A stretch of DNA of 64,000 nt from Strongylocentrotus droebachiensis (taxonomy: Eukaryota; Echinodermata; Echinoidea; Camarodonta; Strongylocentrotidae): assembly GCA_035222895.1 (NCBI GenBank), contig JAVYIG010000638.1:434001-498000 (forward strand). Direction: 5' to 3'. How positions within the stretch are numbered: the first letter of the stretch is position 1; each line of letters starts with the position of its first letter. Below the pieces are notes generated by a model that did not search any database, was not told the DNA's origin, and saw only the letters and a list, made by a program, of their open reading frames with translations. Of this stretch, positions 1 to 12,067 are shown one piece after another. Position numbers and translations under genes: made by a program.

Positions 1-446
1 AAGAAATATTAGTGTGTTTTCTGAGGTAACCAGGTCTGACGAATAGAGTGATTTGAAAGGGATTTTGCGAATTTTCTACAAAGTGCTAGTCTCCTCTCCT
101 CAAGAGTTGGTAAATTGCATACTTGACATGCATTAGAATAGGTAATGTAACTACGCCCTAAAATAATCTTACATACTCTACGTTGTAGTTTTTCAAGATT
201 ATTATTTTTTCTACTGTAAGACTGCTATGGAACGCTGGAGCACAATATTCTAAAATTGGTCGTATATAATCTGCGTATACTGTCACTAAAGTCTTGAAAG
301 GTAGATTGAGTTTCTCAAGTTTTTTCTACATAGGCCTACATATGCAGTTTTCTATTGCCCTTTTTGACTAAGTCATTTGAATTTAAATTCCATTTTAAAT
401 CAGATTGTATAATGACTCCAAGAATGTTGATAGTTAGTACATTGCA
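1..446 (-). pseudogene. LINE reverse transcriptase C-terminal remnant
   Basis: Read on the minus strand from 446 to 1, the translation gives pieces typical of the region after the catalytic RT core of non-LTR retrotransposons: an LGVIIQSDLKWN block near 435-400, VKKGNRKLHM near 375-345, then YADYIRPILEYCAPAFHSSLT near 275-215. Frames change and stops occur, so it is dead. It runs off the left edge and ends abruptly at the MITE beginning at 446, which probably cut it. The family resembles the CR1/Jockey-type elements elsewhere in the window, but the clade cannot be fixed by eye. Confidence 0.75.
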
Positions 447-537
447 CAGGGGCGGATCTAGGGGGGGGGGGTTGGTAGGGTGTTTACCCCCCCAAAAAAA
501 AAAAATTTAAAAAAAATAAAATTAAAAAAAAAAAAAA

Positions 538-572
<35 letters not shown>

Positions 573-812
573 GTAAATAAATAAATAAATAAATAAATAA
601 AAATAAAATGTAAAAGTAAAACAGTTTTGTTTTTTTAATGTCTGGGGCAAAAGGATTTTTTATTTGTGTAGTGCTTTCTACCCCCTTGCCCCGAAATATT
701 GGTCGGCATTTTTTTCAAATTTTTGGGGGCAAAATGTTTTTTTTTTTTAATTTAGTACTCTCTACCCCCCCCTTCCTCTCCCTCCCCCTTAGCAAACAGC
801 TAGATCCGCCCA
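446..812. mobile_element. MITE with CAGGGGCGGATCTAG-type termini
   Basis: The left end reads CAGGGGCGGATCTAGGGGG and the right end reads CTAGATCCGCCCATG, an imperfect terminal inverted repeat. The inside is a poly-C/poly-A tract followed by a long (AAAT)n run at about 530-608. The CAGGGGCGG terminus is typical of hAT-like non-autonomous elements of marine invertebrates. No clean target duplication is visible. Confidence 0.6.
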
Positions 813-959
813 TGTTGTATTTAGTAGAACTCTTCCTCTTATATAATTGCTTCAGTGCGCTTCCTGTTAATTTCCAACTTCGTTTATAATGTTGTGACCA
901 AATATCTTACTTTACATTAAATAATAATAATTCCGCTTTTATATAGCGCTTTAATTCAA

Positions 960-1421
960 CCTGAAATTTAACTTCGTTTTAATAAAACCAGAAAAATGAG
1001 AGAACAAAAATAGTGAACGTTTGGCAATATCCGATTAAAAAAAGGAAAGTTAGGGATTTCGAAGTTGTCATCAGTGAAACACAAATTGGCAACAACGTAA
1101 AGTAACTTGCGAGCTCTTTCATAGTTTCATAAACTTTCTCAGTTATTGATGAAAAAATAGATTTCTTTCATACAGAGGTTGTATAAAATCGTATTTGCAA
1201 TAATTGTTAATTTAGAGTGTGTGAACGATTGACAATTTCATAAGGGAAAATGATCTTTTGGGGGGAGGGCAGCTCGCCAATTTATGTTTTATTGATCTCG
1301 CCTTAAAAAATACATAACTTTCTTATTTTCAATCGGTTATTCTCAAACTGTCACTGACATGTTTTTCTAATTTTTCAGCTGCTAATAAATCCAATTTAAT
1401 ATCGGGGTGGACTTAATCTAT
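960..1421. mobile_element. Foldback MITE, diverged copy of the 2745-3284 element
   Basis: The inner left arm near 1015-1075 (CAATATCCGATTAAAAAAAGG, then AAGTT and CATCAGTGAAAC) matches the left arm of the 2745-3284 element. The right arm near 1305-1415 (CTTTCTTATTTTCAATCGG ... GGGGTGGACTT) is its inverted counterpart. The outer left arm is degraded. No coding capacity. Confidence 0.6.
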
Positions 1422-2027
1422 AATTCATCGCCCGACATCCCGTCGGCCGATGGGACATGTTAGACTAAAAGGTCGTAATATAAATTTAAATAATTGCTTT
1501 ACTAAAAGACTTAACACAGTTAACAACCCCCTCTCTCTCTCTCTCTCACATGGTGCACCCGCAAACCTACTGTATATTAACACAGTTCCTTGATGAATTA
1601 ATGAATAAGAAATGTATAATCATACCTGCTAATCGGTTTACCGTACACCACATCAATGACGTATATTGGCTTATACCCTACCAACGTCCAATAGTTGTTT
1701 TCTTTTTAACCTTTCAAAACATGTCAGAATACCATCAATAATGGACTCAGTTAGACGGCAACCACAAATTGGTAGGTTTTATACATTTCACACCCTTCGG
1801 CACGTGAAGACTTTTAACGCTAATTCTTATTCCACTTATTTATTTTACTTCTTGTAAACTTTGACTGTGGGCTTTTTGTCGCCAATTGTGTAATGCAACT
1901 GAATCGTACCTCTTTTCAAAATGTTCTAGCGATAACCATACATTATTTTTCTACATTACACTTTCCTACACTTAACGATAAATATTCAATACTGTTTGAT
2001 TTATTCAGAAAGTGAAAAAGTACTTAC
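1422..2027. other. Non-coding stretch, no gene seen
   Basis: Contains a short (CT)n run near 1530-1547. The short plus-strand frames here have no domain, signal peptide or splice context. This would be intron or intergenic DNA downstream of the last visible exon of the minus-strand gene. Confidence 0.5.
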
Positions 2028-5000
2028 TGAAGGAAGGCAAGAATTTAGAAGCACATTTGATGAATCTCTGATTGTCCTCTAGTTCCTCCATATCAATACT
2101 TTGAAGTGTGACAAGGAGATTGGTTGTTGTCTCCAGATGGCGCTGTAAGTTTTGTTTCAGTTCTGATATTCGATTGGCGAAGACAATGTTTACTTTATTT
2201 GAGCGCTGCAGTGGTAGTGAAGGAAAACCTTGAGTTTGATCACTACTTGTAGATGAAGTTGAAATATAAGGACCGTCTTCATTTTCTGAGTTTCTCCTCT
2301 GAAATAACAAGTTCATGAAAAAGTAGATTTAGGTGTTGTCTTTGTAAACTATTTTTAGTTTTTTGGGGGGGCATAAATAAAATGCCCGCTCTGTAATGTG
2401 AGTTGTTAAATATACTGAAAATTACTTTATAATGTCTTCCCGTATTTCCACTAGATGTATTGAGGGCAAACTGGGTAAATGGAGGGCTAATTTAAATAGC
2501 ATGCCGAAAAAGCAAAAATACATTTGCCACTGAAAACATCTAGCCTATAATACGCTACCAACCCATTTATAAGTCTCAATATGCACATCGTTGAAGGCCT
2601 TATTTTCCATCATACATTCAAACCATGTAGTGAGGAGTACTCTATTTTTCGTAACTGAATTCCACAGAAATCTATTTTCTGCCCCCATTTATGTTCTCTC
2701 AATGGTTAGTAAAGATCACAGGAAAGATATCACAAAAAATATCGTAAAGGGGAAGTCTATCCTGATAATAAGTTGGTGTTGATAAAAGCAGAAACAAAAG
2801 ATAAACAAATTGGTAAAAGTTTGAGAAATATCCGATAAAAAATAAGAAAGTTATGAATGTTTGAAGTTGACATCAGTGAAGCACGAACAGGCAGCTCTTT
2901 GACGTAACTTACGAAGTCCTCACCAATTTGCTTTTAACCGAAAATGTCATAAAATTTCATTTTCTTAGATATTTATGACGGAAGAGATTTGTTTCTTAAA
3001 GGATTTGTATAGAAATATATTGGCAATTATTTATTCAGGGCCCATGTAAGATCGGAAATTTTCTAAAGTACAAAAAAAGAAATCTCTTACTTTTACTCCA
3101 CAAGATACGTCACTGTTGAAGACTCACTGTTGAGTTGCCAATTAGTGTGTGATTGATCGCAAGTACACAAATTCCAAACTTTCTTATTTTTAATCGGATT
3201 TTGCTCTAACGTTCATCAAATTGTCACTCTAATTTGTCTGCCTCTATTTAAACCAACTTAATAGCAGGGTGGATTTCCTCTTTAAAAATGTACCTGTTTT
3301 TGTGTAGGTGAATACTGGACGTCGGACCCTGGAGATGACGATTCTTGAGTATCAGATGCATAACTTGCTTTCACCAAGCTGTACGGTCCTATTGCAGATA
3401 ACAAGGGTTAAATATATCATTAAATATATATTTGAAGGAAAAAAAAGTAATGTGTTGAGGTGAAGGCTTGTTATATGAGTGCAGGATTTGGCATCCGTGT
3501 ATACAATTCTGAAGTACTGTTATGTTTCAATATTTCGATGGTTATTGTCTTGTGAGATATTGTTCCCCGAAAAACTGATGTCTTTTGCCCGGAGAATTTG
3601 ATTTCATAAGTTTAAATAACCTTAGCAATGACACGAATGAATTTCTGACCTTTATCCAGTATCAAACGAGTTCATCTACGGAATTAATGTATTATTCGTT
3701 TAATACGTACATGAATGATGTAAACTCGTTAAGTTAACTAGGGGCATTTATTGGAATAACTTTTTTTTTGGCAGTAGAAAATAAAATTCACAAATTATTG
3801 TCATCTTTTTTCTTCATTGAGTCAGTCTGAAATAAAACAAAAAACCGACCGTGCCATGTGATATAAATTATAGACTGACGAATCCAGTCATTATATTTTC
3901 TTTTACACGGTTTTACAGTATTTCCTTTTCTTACTCGATCGCGTAACAACTAAACATACCAAGTATTTTTCTATATGGAATTGTTTTATTTGCTACTGTT
4001 TAATGATAATCGCTTTTTTTTTAAATAAATGTGATATCCAATGGTTTATCCAAGATTCCTGTCTATTCTATATAAATTTTGAATTTGTATGTTATATATA
4101 TATTCCAAACCTTTGTACGGAATGAAAATGTTGATATCAATATTTTGAATGACTTTGAAAGAGAGACAGATAAAATTGTTCATTTTTATGTTGATTTATT
4201 TTCTTACTGGAATATGCCTATTTATTGTTTAGATTTGCAACATGAGTCATACGTCGTCGGTAATCATTTTTCTTTAATATTAGTGTTTACAAAATAACAT
4301 TTCGAGGAGATGCCTATAATTTGCAAAACATCAATTCAATTGAATTCATTGCATTCCAAAACATTTCATTATAGGATTTTCAATTTTGTATAATCTACTA
4401 ATATTTATATCCCCGTTCTCAAATGAATTATGTATATTTTGATCATTATTCTTAAAATTGAGCATAATTTCTTCATCACATGTATTAGCTATTTCTGAAT
4501 AGTTTCATCCAATGGTTACAAAACAACTTGCAACATTAGCAAACTACATTGTGTTTTTAGTACGTACAAAAATAATCTACTGTTCAAAACTGTTTGGCTT
4601 ACGACAATCAAAATGTGTAGTTTTTTGTGTGAAAGTGACCATTTTCTAATTGTTTCAGTTGATACATAATATTTGATCAAGATTATAATTTAATACATTA
4701 CATAATACATTAAACAAGAACTACACATGGGTAATAAGATTTCTTATGGACGACTTCTTCCTATGTGTGTCAGTTTTTGAACAAGATGTCCCAAATGGCA
4801 AGAACATTTTGTGATACAATACTTTACTCGATATGATACATTTTTAACGGTCTTGAATTTTAAAAGTGTGCTGTCGAACCATCGCATTTAACTCTTAATA
4901 ACTAATGAAGACATTTTAATTGAACGCTATTAAGGGTGAATAGCGTTTTAGATGTGACCTATCTGGTTTGTATTCTAAGCAGAAAGGTAATGCTATTGAA

Positions 5001-5260
5001 CAATTTTAAGCTTCCCAAATAATCTCATTTTCCTTCATTGTATAAAATGAAAGTGTTGTAACTATCTTGGATACACTTATATATACTTATATTGTATAGG
5101 AGAGCGTCCAATGAATTAAGAAAAGGAGTTACAGAGCTCCTACATCGAATACAAATATTTAAATAGAAGACTTAGTTAACTCACCGGCAAGAGCTAGAAT
5201 AAGTAACATATGAACCAAAGGATAACCATTTGAAGGCTGCATGATTACACTTTCTTGCAT
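2028..5260 (-). CDS. Secreted or single-span protein of unknown family (partial, 3 exons seen)
   Basis: Three minus-strand exons join in phase with consensus splice sites: 5260-5185 (ends phase 1, gtgagt donor), 3388-3294 (95 bp, cag|gtacat donor) and 2298-2028 (271 bp, tttcag acceptor, gtaagt donor). The joined product starts MQESVIMQPSNGYPLVH and contains a hydrophobic stretch (PLVHMLLILALAG) that looks like a signal peptide; M1 at 5260 or M7 at 5242 could start it. After it comes a Ser/Thr/Gln/Glu-rich low-complexity segment (about residues 27-75) with a basic QRR site, then a helical-looking segment (VNIVFANRISELKQNLQRHLE ...) with one cysteine. The last exon ends in phase 1, so the gene continues left of the window. 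I do not recognise the family; a small helical secreted factor is one possibility, without proof. If exon 5970-5842 is included, the hydrophobic stretch would be internal instead. Introns carry a foldback MITE. Confidence 0.7.
2745..3284. mobile_element. Foldback MITE with about 115-bp inverted arms
   Basis: The left arm (TAAAGGGGAAGTCTATCCTG ... ATATCCGATAAAAAATAAG) is repeated in inverted orientation by the right arm ending at 3284 (CTTATTTTTAATCGG ... CAGGGTGGATTTCCTCTTTA). About 540 bp in total, in intron 2 of the left-edge gene. The TTAAAGGGGAAGTCCACC-like terminus is a recurrent MITE end in marine deuterostomes. Confidence 0.75.
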
Positions 5261-5841
5261 GGGAATGAAGAAACACAAACAATTATGGAAAGAATGAACA
5301 TCTATGAAGAACACATAGCACATGTAGACCGCGACGCCATAATTATAACAGATAGAAGAAAAGTTTGAACAATCCCCGTCCTAGTAGCACTTGAGCTCAA
5401 GACGAATATATGCCATGCAGATGAAAGAAGCAGCAATTGTGAGAGAATGGCCACTGTTCATCTTTTATATTTCATTTCTAGTCATGTGCGGGGGAAGACA
5501 AGATATATATTTCTCTCCCTATCACTACAAGAGGCATTCATTGCTTTCTCTCTCTCAATCTCACTTTGCAACGTCAGGTAATTATACAAACTGGACGTGG
5601 GCGAGCTAAAGGAGTTGCTCAAAGCGAACAACGTGTAAGGCAATCAAAATAATATATCGACAAAGTAGTTCAATTTGTACCCGTTCTGCTATAAAATGTG
5701 TTGATTTTTTCATTCGTCGTATTAAAAGATTTTTAATCTGTGACACTTGAATAATCATTTGGAACAAAATCATATTTACACTGGGGAGTGATCTATACAG
5801 TGTTACAACCGTAATTTTGTAAATAGTAAGCAAATAATTAC

Positions 5842-5970
5842 CGTTGGTGAAGGTGATGGGACAAACTATCACTTCCGAGGCAAACTGGATGTAGCTATCT
5901 TTCCGAAGCGAAGCTGAGGAAAGATAGCGTATATATTCTGATCGACGAGGAAGTGGTAGTTTGCCATCGC
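5842..5970 (-). CDS. Candidate upstream exon of the left-edge gene
   Basis: On the minus strand a tggttttcag acceptor precedes 129 bp open in one frame, followed by a gtaatt donor. It encodes a 42-residue stretch beginning DGKLPLPRRSEYIRY and ending CPITFTN. It is phase-symmetric (1 in, 1 out). An acceptor (catgcaag) at 5254 would join it in frame to ESVIMQPSNG of the next exon, replacing the first ATG. So either translation starts at 5260/5242 with a 5' leader, or the protein is longer. No upstream partner exon was found between here and 10 kb. Confidence 0.4.
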
Positions 5971-6546
5971 CTGAAAACCAAAAGGTGATTATTTGCTTTA
6001 TATTCCACATCTAAAACAATTTAATTACAAAAAGAAAAGGACGTGTATGCATATACATAAAAAAACACCTAGGCCCACTGAATTCACACCAAAAAAAGGT
6101 TTAAGTTTAACCCAACCCCTTGAGGGTAAGGTGCGCGCGCGCATGTGTTTTCTTTAATTGCGCTCATTGGTAATGCGCGCTTAATTACGCCTGTTTTAGT
6201 GCGCGTTTGGATAATCTTCAGTGAAAGTGCGTTGCCCTTTGTAGATAGTACCTCTATCTTCAATGAAAGTGCGTTTCACTGTGTAGATAGTAGTACTATC
6301 TACACAGTGTAACGAACTTTTTGCTTCTTCCATCAATAATGGGCGAACTATCTTTCCTCACGTGATTTACTTTTCACCAATCGTAGAGCAAGATTCTTAG
6401 TATGTGGGATATAATATTTGATAACGAAATAGGTCTCCAAAACCCCTATCCCCCTTCTTGAATAACAATGTAATAAGACCCTGCCTTTGGGGAAAAGATC
6501 AGTTTTGGTTGTGATACACTAATTTAAACTTGCAATAACCAAATCT
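5971..6546. other. Non-coding stretch with a perfect short palindrome
   Basis: No gene seen. Holds a GC-alternating patch (gcgcgcgcgc near 6131) and a perfect hairpin at 6277-6309 (CACTGTGTAGATAGT, a 3-base loop, and its complement). The related string GTAGATAGTACCTCTATC lies just before it. Confidence 0.5.
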
Positions 6547-6747
6547 TTAATTTCTAACCAAAAATACTTGGTAAAATTCAGCACTATGATCATCACTTCC
6601 AGGGGATTTGTTAATATTCATACATTGCAATGCGTCTTCACATTCCTTTTCACTTAGTAACCGTTTACACTTCGATGCCTCTTCATCGGTCAGAGTATAA
6701 ACAATTTCATCTTTAAAAATTATGATGGGTGTTGTGTGTTCGGCCAT
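6547..6747 (-). pseudogene. L1/Tx1-like LINE scrap (start of RT region)
   Basis: The minus-strand translation contains LTDEEASKCKRLLSEKECEDALQ followed by NINKSPGSDDHSAEFYQVF. The pattern 'ALQ.M...KSPG.D....EFY..F' is the conserved segment at the entry of L1-group reverse transcriptases (usual form KSPGxDGxxxEFYK). Only about 60 residues remain; the rest of the element is not adjacent. Confidence 0.65.
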
Positions 6748-7529
6748 TCGACTAACATTATAGCCTTCTCTCGTGCCTTTAGATTAAACAAAAAATGTTA
6801 ATCAAGTGGCAATAATCATCATGAATATTTGTCTTTTATGATATTATCCAAAATAAATCTTAGAAAAAGTTTGAAATATCGCTTGCAACGCTTGGGTATA
6901 CATACACACGCTAATTAGACATGCTTCCGTATAATTATGCCCTGATGGGGACCAATGTTTTCTTCGGTCAAAATGAAGGACATTTAAAAAGGAATGATAC
7001 GTGCGAGCATTAGATAATTAATCGTAAATGTAATAATCAAATGGGAATCAAGAAACGTCAATGGTTGTCAGTTTTGTAAGCGAATTACATGTTATTACAA
7101 TTCTCTTTTGTAGAAATGCATTAGCATGACCTACATGATCGATGTCTCAGTACTTAAAATTGACTTTATTTCCATTAAGGCTTAGTTGCGACTTCTGAAA
7201 GTCATCAATGATCTTATGTATTTCATTGAAGATTTCAGTCGTGGGCATAATTCAAAGAAAAAATGAAAGATGAGGCACTTAAGCATGTTAAGGGCATCTT
7301 ACATGCCACGCTAAGCTGGATGAATAGTGCTAGTATTGCTTTAAATGTGCTGGTGTATGGATTAATTGCCTCCGCAGGCTTACCTTGCGCAAGTAACAAC
7401 TCAGTCAGATTAATGACACATCGTATGCAGCAGACATTAAGCTACGCTACATTGCGACCAGGATCATTAAGGTCTTAAGTTTGGTTCCGCAAACCGATCC
7501 TGCTAAAGCAAGGCAACAACAATATTTAA

Positions 7530-7745
7530 TTCAATTCAAATAAACATTTCTTCCATTAATTTACAACATATTTTTGACATCAGTTCTGTTCAAACAATAC
7601 AATTTATAAGTAGGAACATAAATATAATTGAAGCACTTGTATTACAAGGAAGAAGGCGCGAAACCCGATAAGCAAAGCTTGTAATGGGTACGCCCGAATA
7701 CACAAATACAATTATACATTATAAAGGGAAGAAAGGAAGAAAGGA
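7530..7745 (-). mobile_element. LINE 3' tail fragment
   Basis: On the minus strand a hairpin-like block ACCCATTACAAGCTTTGCTT ATCGGGT (7690-7661) is followed by AT-rich DNA and an end of short tandem units near 7535-7550 (plus strand ATTCAATTCAAATAAA). The same ACAAGC..GCTT..GGGT block occurs in the tails of the LINEs at 14.9-16.06 kb and 40.4-43.9 kb. Confidence 0.55.
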
Positions 7746-9619
7746 AGAAACTTTATATCACGTATAGTTGATTAGTTGTTGTTTTCTTCAAGTCTTCAAC
7801 TTTTACAATGATAATGACTTTATTGAGGAAACTGTATGAACTGCATCTAGATTAGCAGTTCGCTCCACTTCATAAGATTAGAAAAGTCAAATAAATCTCC
7901 TAAATATTAATCAAACGAAAAGCATGAACTACTTAAGAATCCATTGAAATTTGGCTTGTGTTGACTCCATTAAAACGCCGGGGTGATTGTCCACTGCGTC
8001 TACATATTGTTTTGTATTTCATGATTGATTAAATATTGTAAGATTTTCCGTTTGAACGAAGAGCGTTATGCTATTTCTAAATGTTGTATCAGACTTTTAC
8101 TTTACTTTCTATAAAGGATATTTGAATATTTGGAATCTTAGTTTAGCTTTCTTTTATGAAATAGATTTGGTACAAAACATTGAAGTACTTTATTGTCGAA
8201 GTTGAATTCATGAATAAAGAGGAGCGCTATAAATAAACAATTAACGACGGATCTCTCAACAATCTGCAAAGCGTTTGGTAGCTTTAATCATTACGAACTT
8301 CTGGGCGTAGAAACTATGTAAACAATCGTATAGAGCACAATGGAAATACTAATAGATATAAGAGATCTCACGTAAGAATTAGTAAGTATGGTGTCCCCCT
8401 ATCCTTTTAAAGATGACAAAAGTTTCTCTTTTCCCTCTTCAAATGCTGAAAAGTTCCCATTGTATGCCAGCCCCCTCTCTCGATCCGAATCTTGACCCAT
8501 ATACAACTGATAGATTTCCAACTATCAAAACATACATGAATAACCTTTTCAACAGGATGTTTTGAATCAGTTGATTATCATGTCATGAATAATTGAACAT
8601 GAAGATATATGACATGATATCTTGATAAACACTTTTACACTAAAGTGGTGACAGCAAAGATGGGTGAAATGTTGTTCCCTCGCTTGAGAACGAATTCTAA
8701 ATCCATCACAAATAGATCAATACAGACATTCACATTAAAGGAATTAGCAATATGCATCTTTACTTTTAATTCGCAATGAGGTTAAAAAGTTTTTCTTTGT
8801 TGGGGATTTTCAACCTTTCTACCCTTCCTTCGCAGGTGCTCAAGTTTTCATCTCCAAAAAAGTCTGCTTACTGTGACCACTACCTCCCTTCCCTGATTAG
8901 AAATGTCATCCCTGCTCCTCTCCAAACACATTAGCATAATATGTTGACCTATTTTTCAAACGGATCAAACTTTATTTTCTGGAATAAACATGTAAAACAT
9001 GTTTTGATTTTTATTTATAGCGCCTTTCCAATTAGAAGTAATTGATCCTAGTACTAGACAGTGTATTATTACCCCGGTCATCGGATTCAATAACGCTTCC
9101 GCCCTTTCAGTACCCACTCTCACCTCCAGCAGGGGCAATCCAAGGGCTAGGACGAGTGTTTTTTCCGTAATACTACCCTACTTTAGTGGCCTCTTCCTTA
9201 TCAAAGATTCGACAGAAGTGGGTTAGAATTCGATTTCGTAATGACTAGTGTTTTTTTAATGAATTTCATTTGCCGTTTGAAGTATCAAATCACAATAGGC
9301 TAGTGGGCATCGCACATGAAACATCTATGAGGGCTTTCTTAATATGTGTACAAAAAGTTATGCATTAAATACAAAAACAAAATGATAATCATGCATATGG
9401 ACTATTTGTATCATCTAAACATTTGCGAAACACTGGCTAGGAGAGGGGAGCGAAGGAAAATTATACAGGGTCTTTGTAATAATGCACACATCATTTTATT
9501 TCTGAAAGTAAATTGAGTCAGGAAACATAGCATGAACAACTGGTTTGGCTGTTGACCTTGATTATCCTTTACATTGTTAGAAACAATTTAATCATATTCG
9601 AAATCGCAAGTCGTGTTAT
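7746..9619. other. Long non-coding stretch, no gene supported
   Basis: A few short GAAGGAAGAAA units occur near 7725-7750. A possible plus-strand exon after ccttccttcgcag at about 8835 is only about 32 codons long, resembles nothing and has no partner, so it was not called. Confidence 0.4.
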
Positions 9620-9810
9620 AATGCACCAAAATGTTCTCATTCTTCAAAGAAACTTGATGAATGAGACACTACCCAAATACAAACATACGTGTTCCTCCTT
9701 CCCACACGTGACATAATAATGCACCAAAATGTTCTTAGTCTTCAAAGAAACTTGATAGATGAGACACTACACAAATACAAACATACTTGTTCCTCCCTCC
9801 CACCCATGAT
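9620..9810. repeat. Two-copy tandem duplication, about 98-bp unit
   Basis: AATGCACCAAAATGTTCTC starts at 9620 and again, slightly changed, at 9718. Each unit continues through CTTCAAAGAAACTTGAT, GAGACACTAC and CAAATACAAACATAC to TGTTCCTCC. Similarity fades after about 9810. Confidence 0.85.
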
Positions 9811-10404
9811 TTTTTAAAGATTAAGATTTAAAATTCCATTGGCGTGGTTCGATGCAGAAATTATCTTTCATTTTAAAGAGAATTGGTGGATAGGGCATTG
9901 CATATGATTAAAAATGTAAACACCTGGGGTGGGTGTGAGAGGGTGGCTTCCTGTTTCATCCCGTAAAAAAAAAGATTTAAAAACCCCAAGACGAAAGTGA
10001 TAAATGAGATTCTCTAAATTTTGTGCTAAATTCAAATCGTATCAATTGTAATAAAAATCAACTTTATAACCCTTAGGGTTAAATTACAATAACATTAACA
10101 ATCAAAAAGACATTATAAAACAAATTCATAAAAGCCAACATCTAACATGGATCATTCTACAGAATTCATCATGAGGAAGGAACATTATTATTTTACACAC
10201 TCAGGAAGCGTATTTAGGCAAGTTTTTCCTCACTTTCGATTGTACACAAAGGAAAATATTTTCCTTATGCAGCCGTTTTCTAAACTTAGCTAACTTGCTG
10301 ATTATATATTTGCCATCGGTGTAGGACAATAGACCATGTATTGAGCAAGCATATCAATGACAGTTATTGCATCCACGGAGAAATGTATTCGTCATTATTT
10401 TGCG

Positions 10405-10797
10405 TCTTTAAAGATAAACTTCAGTTCTGGTAAAAAAAAAAATGAATTCTCACAGAATCAAACGAAACTTACACTGAATGTTCAAGATCACAAATAAATC
10501 TCATTTGCCAAACAATTTTGGAATAAAATGTATACTGGTTGAATAATGAGCTTAGAAAGATAAGGAAATCAAGGTAAGCTAGCACTGACACCATTTGTGT
10601 AGTCCCATATACATCTTTCTGTGTACAGTGCTTGTTACTTTACCAAGACTGGGCCAAATTTATTATGATTTTGATGACTCCAAAACCTTGCAGTGCACAC
10701 CAATACTTACATGCTACATGATCAACTTTTTCTGATCCATTCTACACCTTTTCTTTCACAATGCAATCGCATTACAGAACTCACCTTTATCTTTTAA
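10405..10797. mobile_element. TTTAAAG-ended MITE, copy 1
   Basis: The left terminus GTCTTTAAAGATAAACTTCAG and the right terminus CAGAACTCACCTTTATCTTTTAAG form an imperfect inverted repeat. The right half from about 10595 matches the copies at 31.6-32.0 and 59.2-59.7 kb (AGTCCCATATACATCTTTCTG ... CACAATGCAATCGCAT). Confidence 0.75.
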
Positions 10798-11385
10798 GTG
10801 GTTTAATAAACACTCGCCAATGACCATTCGAAACTGAATATGTATAGGATCCTGAAGGGCTTCTTATTGTCATCTTGACGCAGGCATCTAAATAGCTAAG
10901 ATGCACTACAGTCCTGTTTACCACTCTTGGTGAAATAAATATTGCATTAGTGAAATGATTTACATAACTTGACGTTATTTGATCATCAACTTTACTTTTT
11001 GTATATATATACACTCATTTCCAGGAAAGCTATTTAATGATGGTGTAGTTAATGGAAATTTGCGGTAGGAAAGACAGTTGGGTCTTTATCTGTTATTCCT
11101 TCTCCAATTTGTAAAAGGTATTGTGGAGGGGGCGACTGCCTGTAATTAATCACTGCTATTGTCAATGCAATACCTTATTATGTTATTGTACATTATGTTG
11201 CCTATAAATGATGTGAAATACCGGGTTTCACACAAAAGCCCCACAATACTCTTAAATTATTATATAAAGCATTCATACAACTCCACACATTTTTTAATCA
11301 ATAGATGTGTGGGAAAGTATATAAGACTAGCAAGACTAGCCTAAAAAGCATATTGTATTCACATAAAATGGCATTTCGTGCTATA
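10798..11385. other. Non-coding stretch with an unassigned minus-strand open frame
   Basis: A 75-codon minus-strand frame at 11014-10787 is open but has no recognisable motif, and its stop lies just before a gtgagt string. I see no convincing exon. Confidence 0.35.
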
Positions 11386-12067
11386 ACATTTAGTGAATGT
11401 AGAACTCCTAAATACAGCTCCATTATTTAAAAGGTTGCGAATCTTAAATGTGTATAATTTACACGATTTATCAATATTTACTTTCATGTTTGATCTAGTC
11501 AATGACAATTTGCCTCGTATTTTGATAGAGTACTGTGACATTATAGAGCATAGCTATTCCACACGACAAAGACAGTGGACAATTACGTCTTCCAAAATTT
11601 TGAACGACACAAGGTCAATTTTCATTGTCTTTTGTAGGCAGTGAATTTTGGAATAGATTACCTATTAACGTAGGATTAACAAGCACTAGAAATAGGTTTC
11701 GGAATTCTGTTACTAGTCATTTGTTGAACAAATCATGAATGAAACATCAAGTTAAATAGTCTGCATATGTACACAAGTTATATTTTACATTATCAGTTTG
11801 ATTATTGTAAGGCATTGTCAAGCATTCGTAGTTTTTAAAGTGTCAGTTGTAATAGTAAATTCAATATGTTACGTTTTCTAAACGGATTTGCACCAACATA
11901 CTTTGTTTAGTTGTTTAAGGGGTTAGGTTCGACTAGCACATGTGCTATTATCTGGCCCCTTTTACCAACCAATAGTTTATCTTCTTGTATATGTAAACAC
12001 ATTGTATGAACTATGAACTGTATTACTGTATTGCTGTTGATAAATAAAATCAAAATCAATATCAACA
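11386..12067 (+). pseudogene. LINE 3'-terminal fragment (RT C-terminus and tail)
   Basis: In shifting frames the plus strand encodes TAPLFKRLRILNVYNLHDL, FMFDLVNDNLP, HSYSTRQRQ and, after a frame change at about 11642, FWNRLPINVGLTSTRNRFRN. The order LFK.L.ILN ... NTR ... WN.LP is that of the C-terminal tail domain of CR1/Jockey-type LINEs. The element ends in an A-rich tail with short tandem units near 12040-12065 (ATAAATAAAATCAAAATCAA). It is 5'-truncated. Confidence 0.75.

Noticed and set aside
6547..6747. Possible upstream exon of the left-edge gene
   Set aside because: The KSPGxD...EFY pattern identifies it as an L1-group LINE scrap.
10787..11014. 75-codon minus-strand frame
   Set aside because: No motif, overlaps the end of a MITE, and its stop precedes the only nearby donor-like site.
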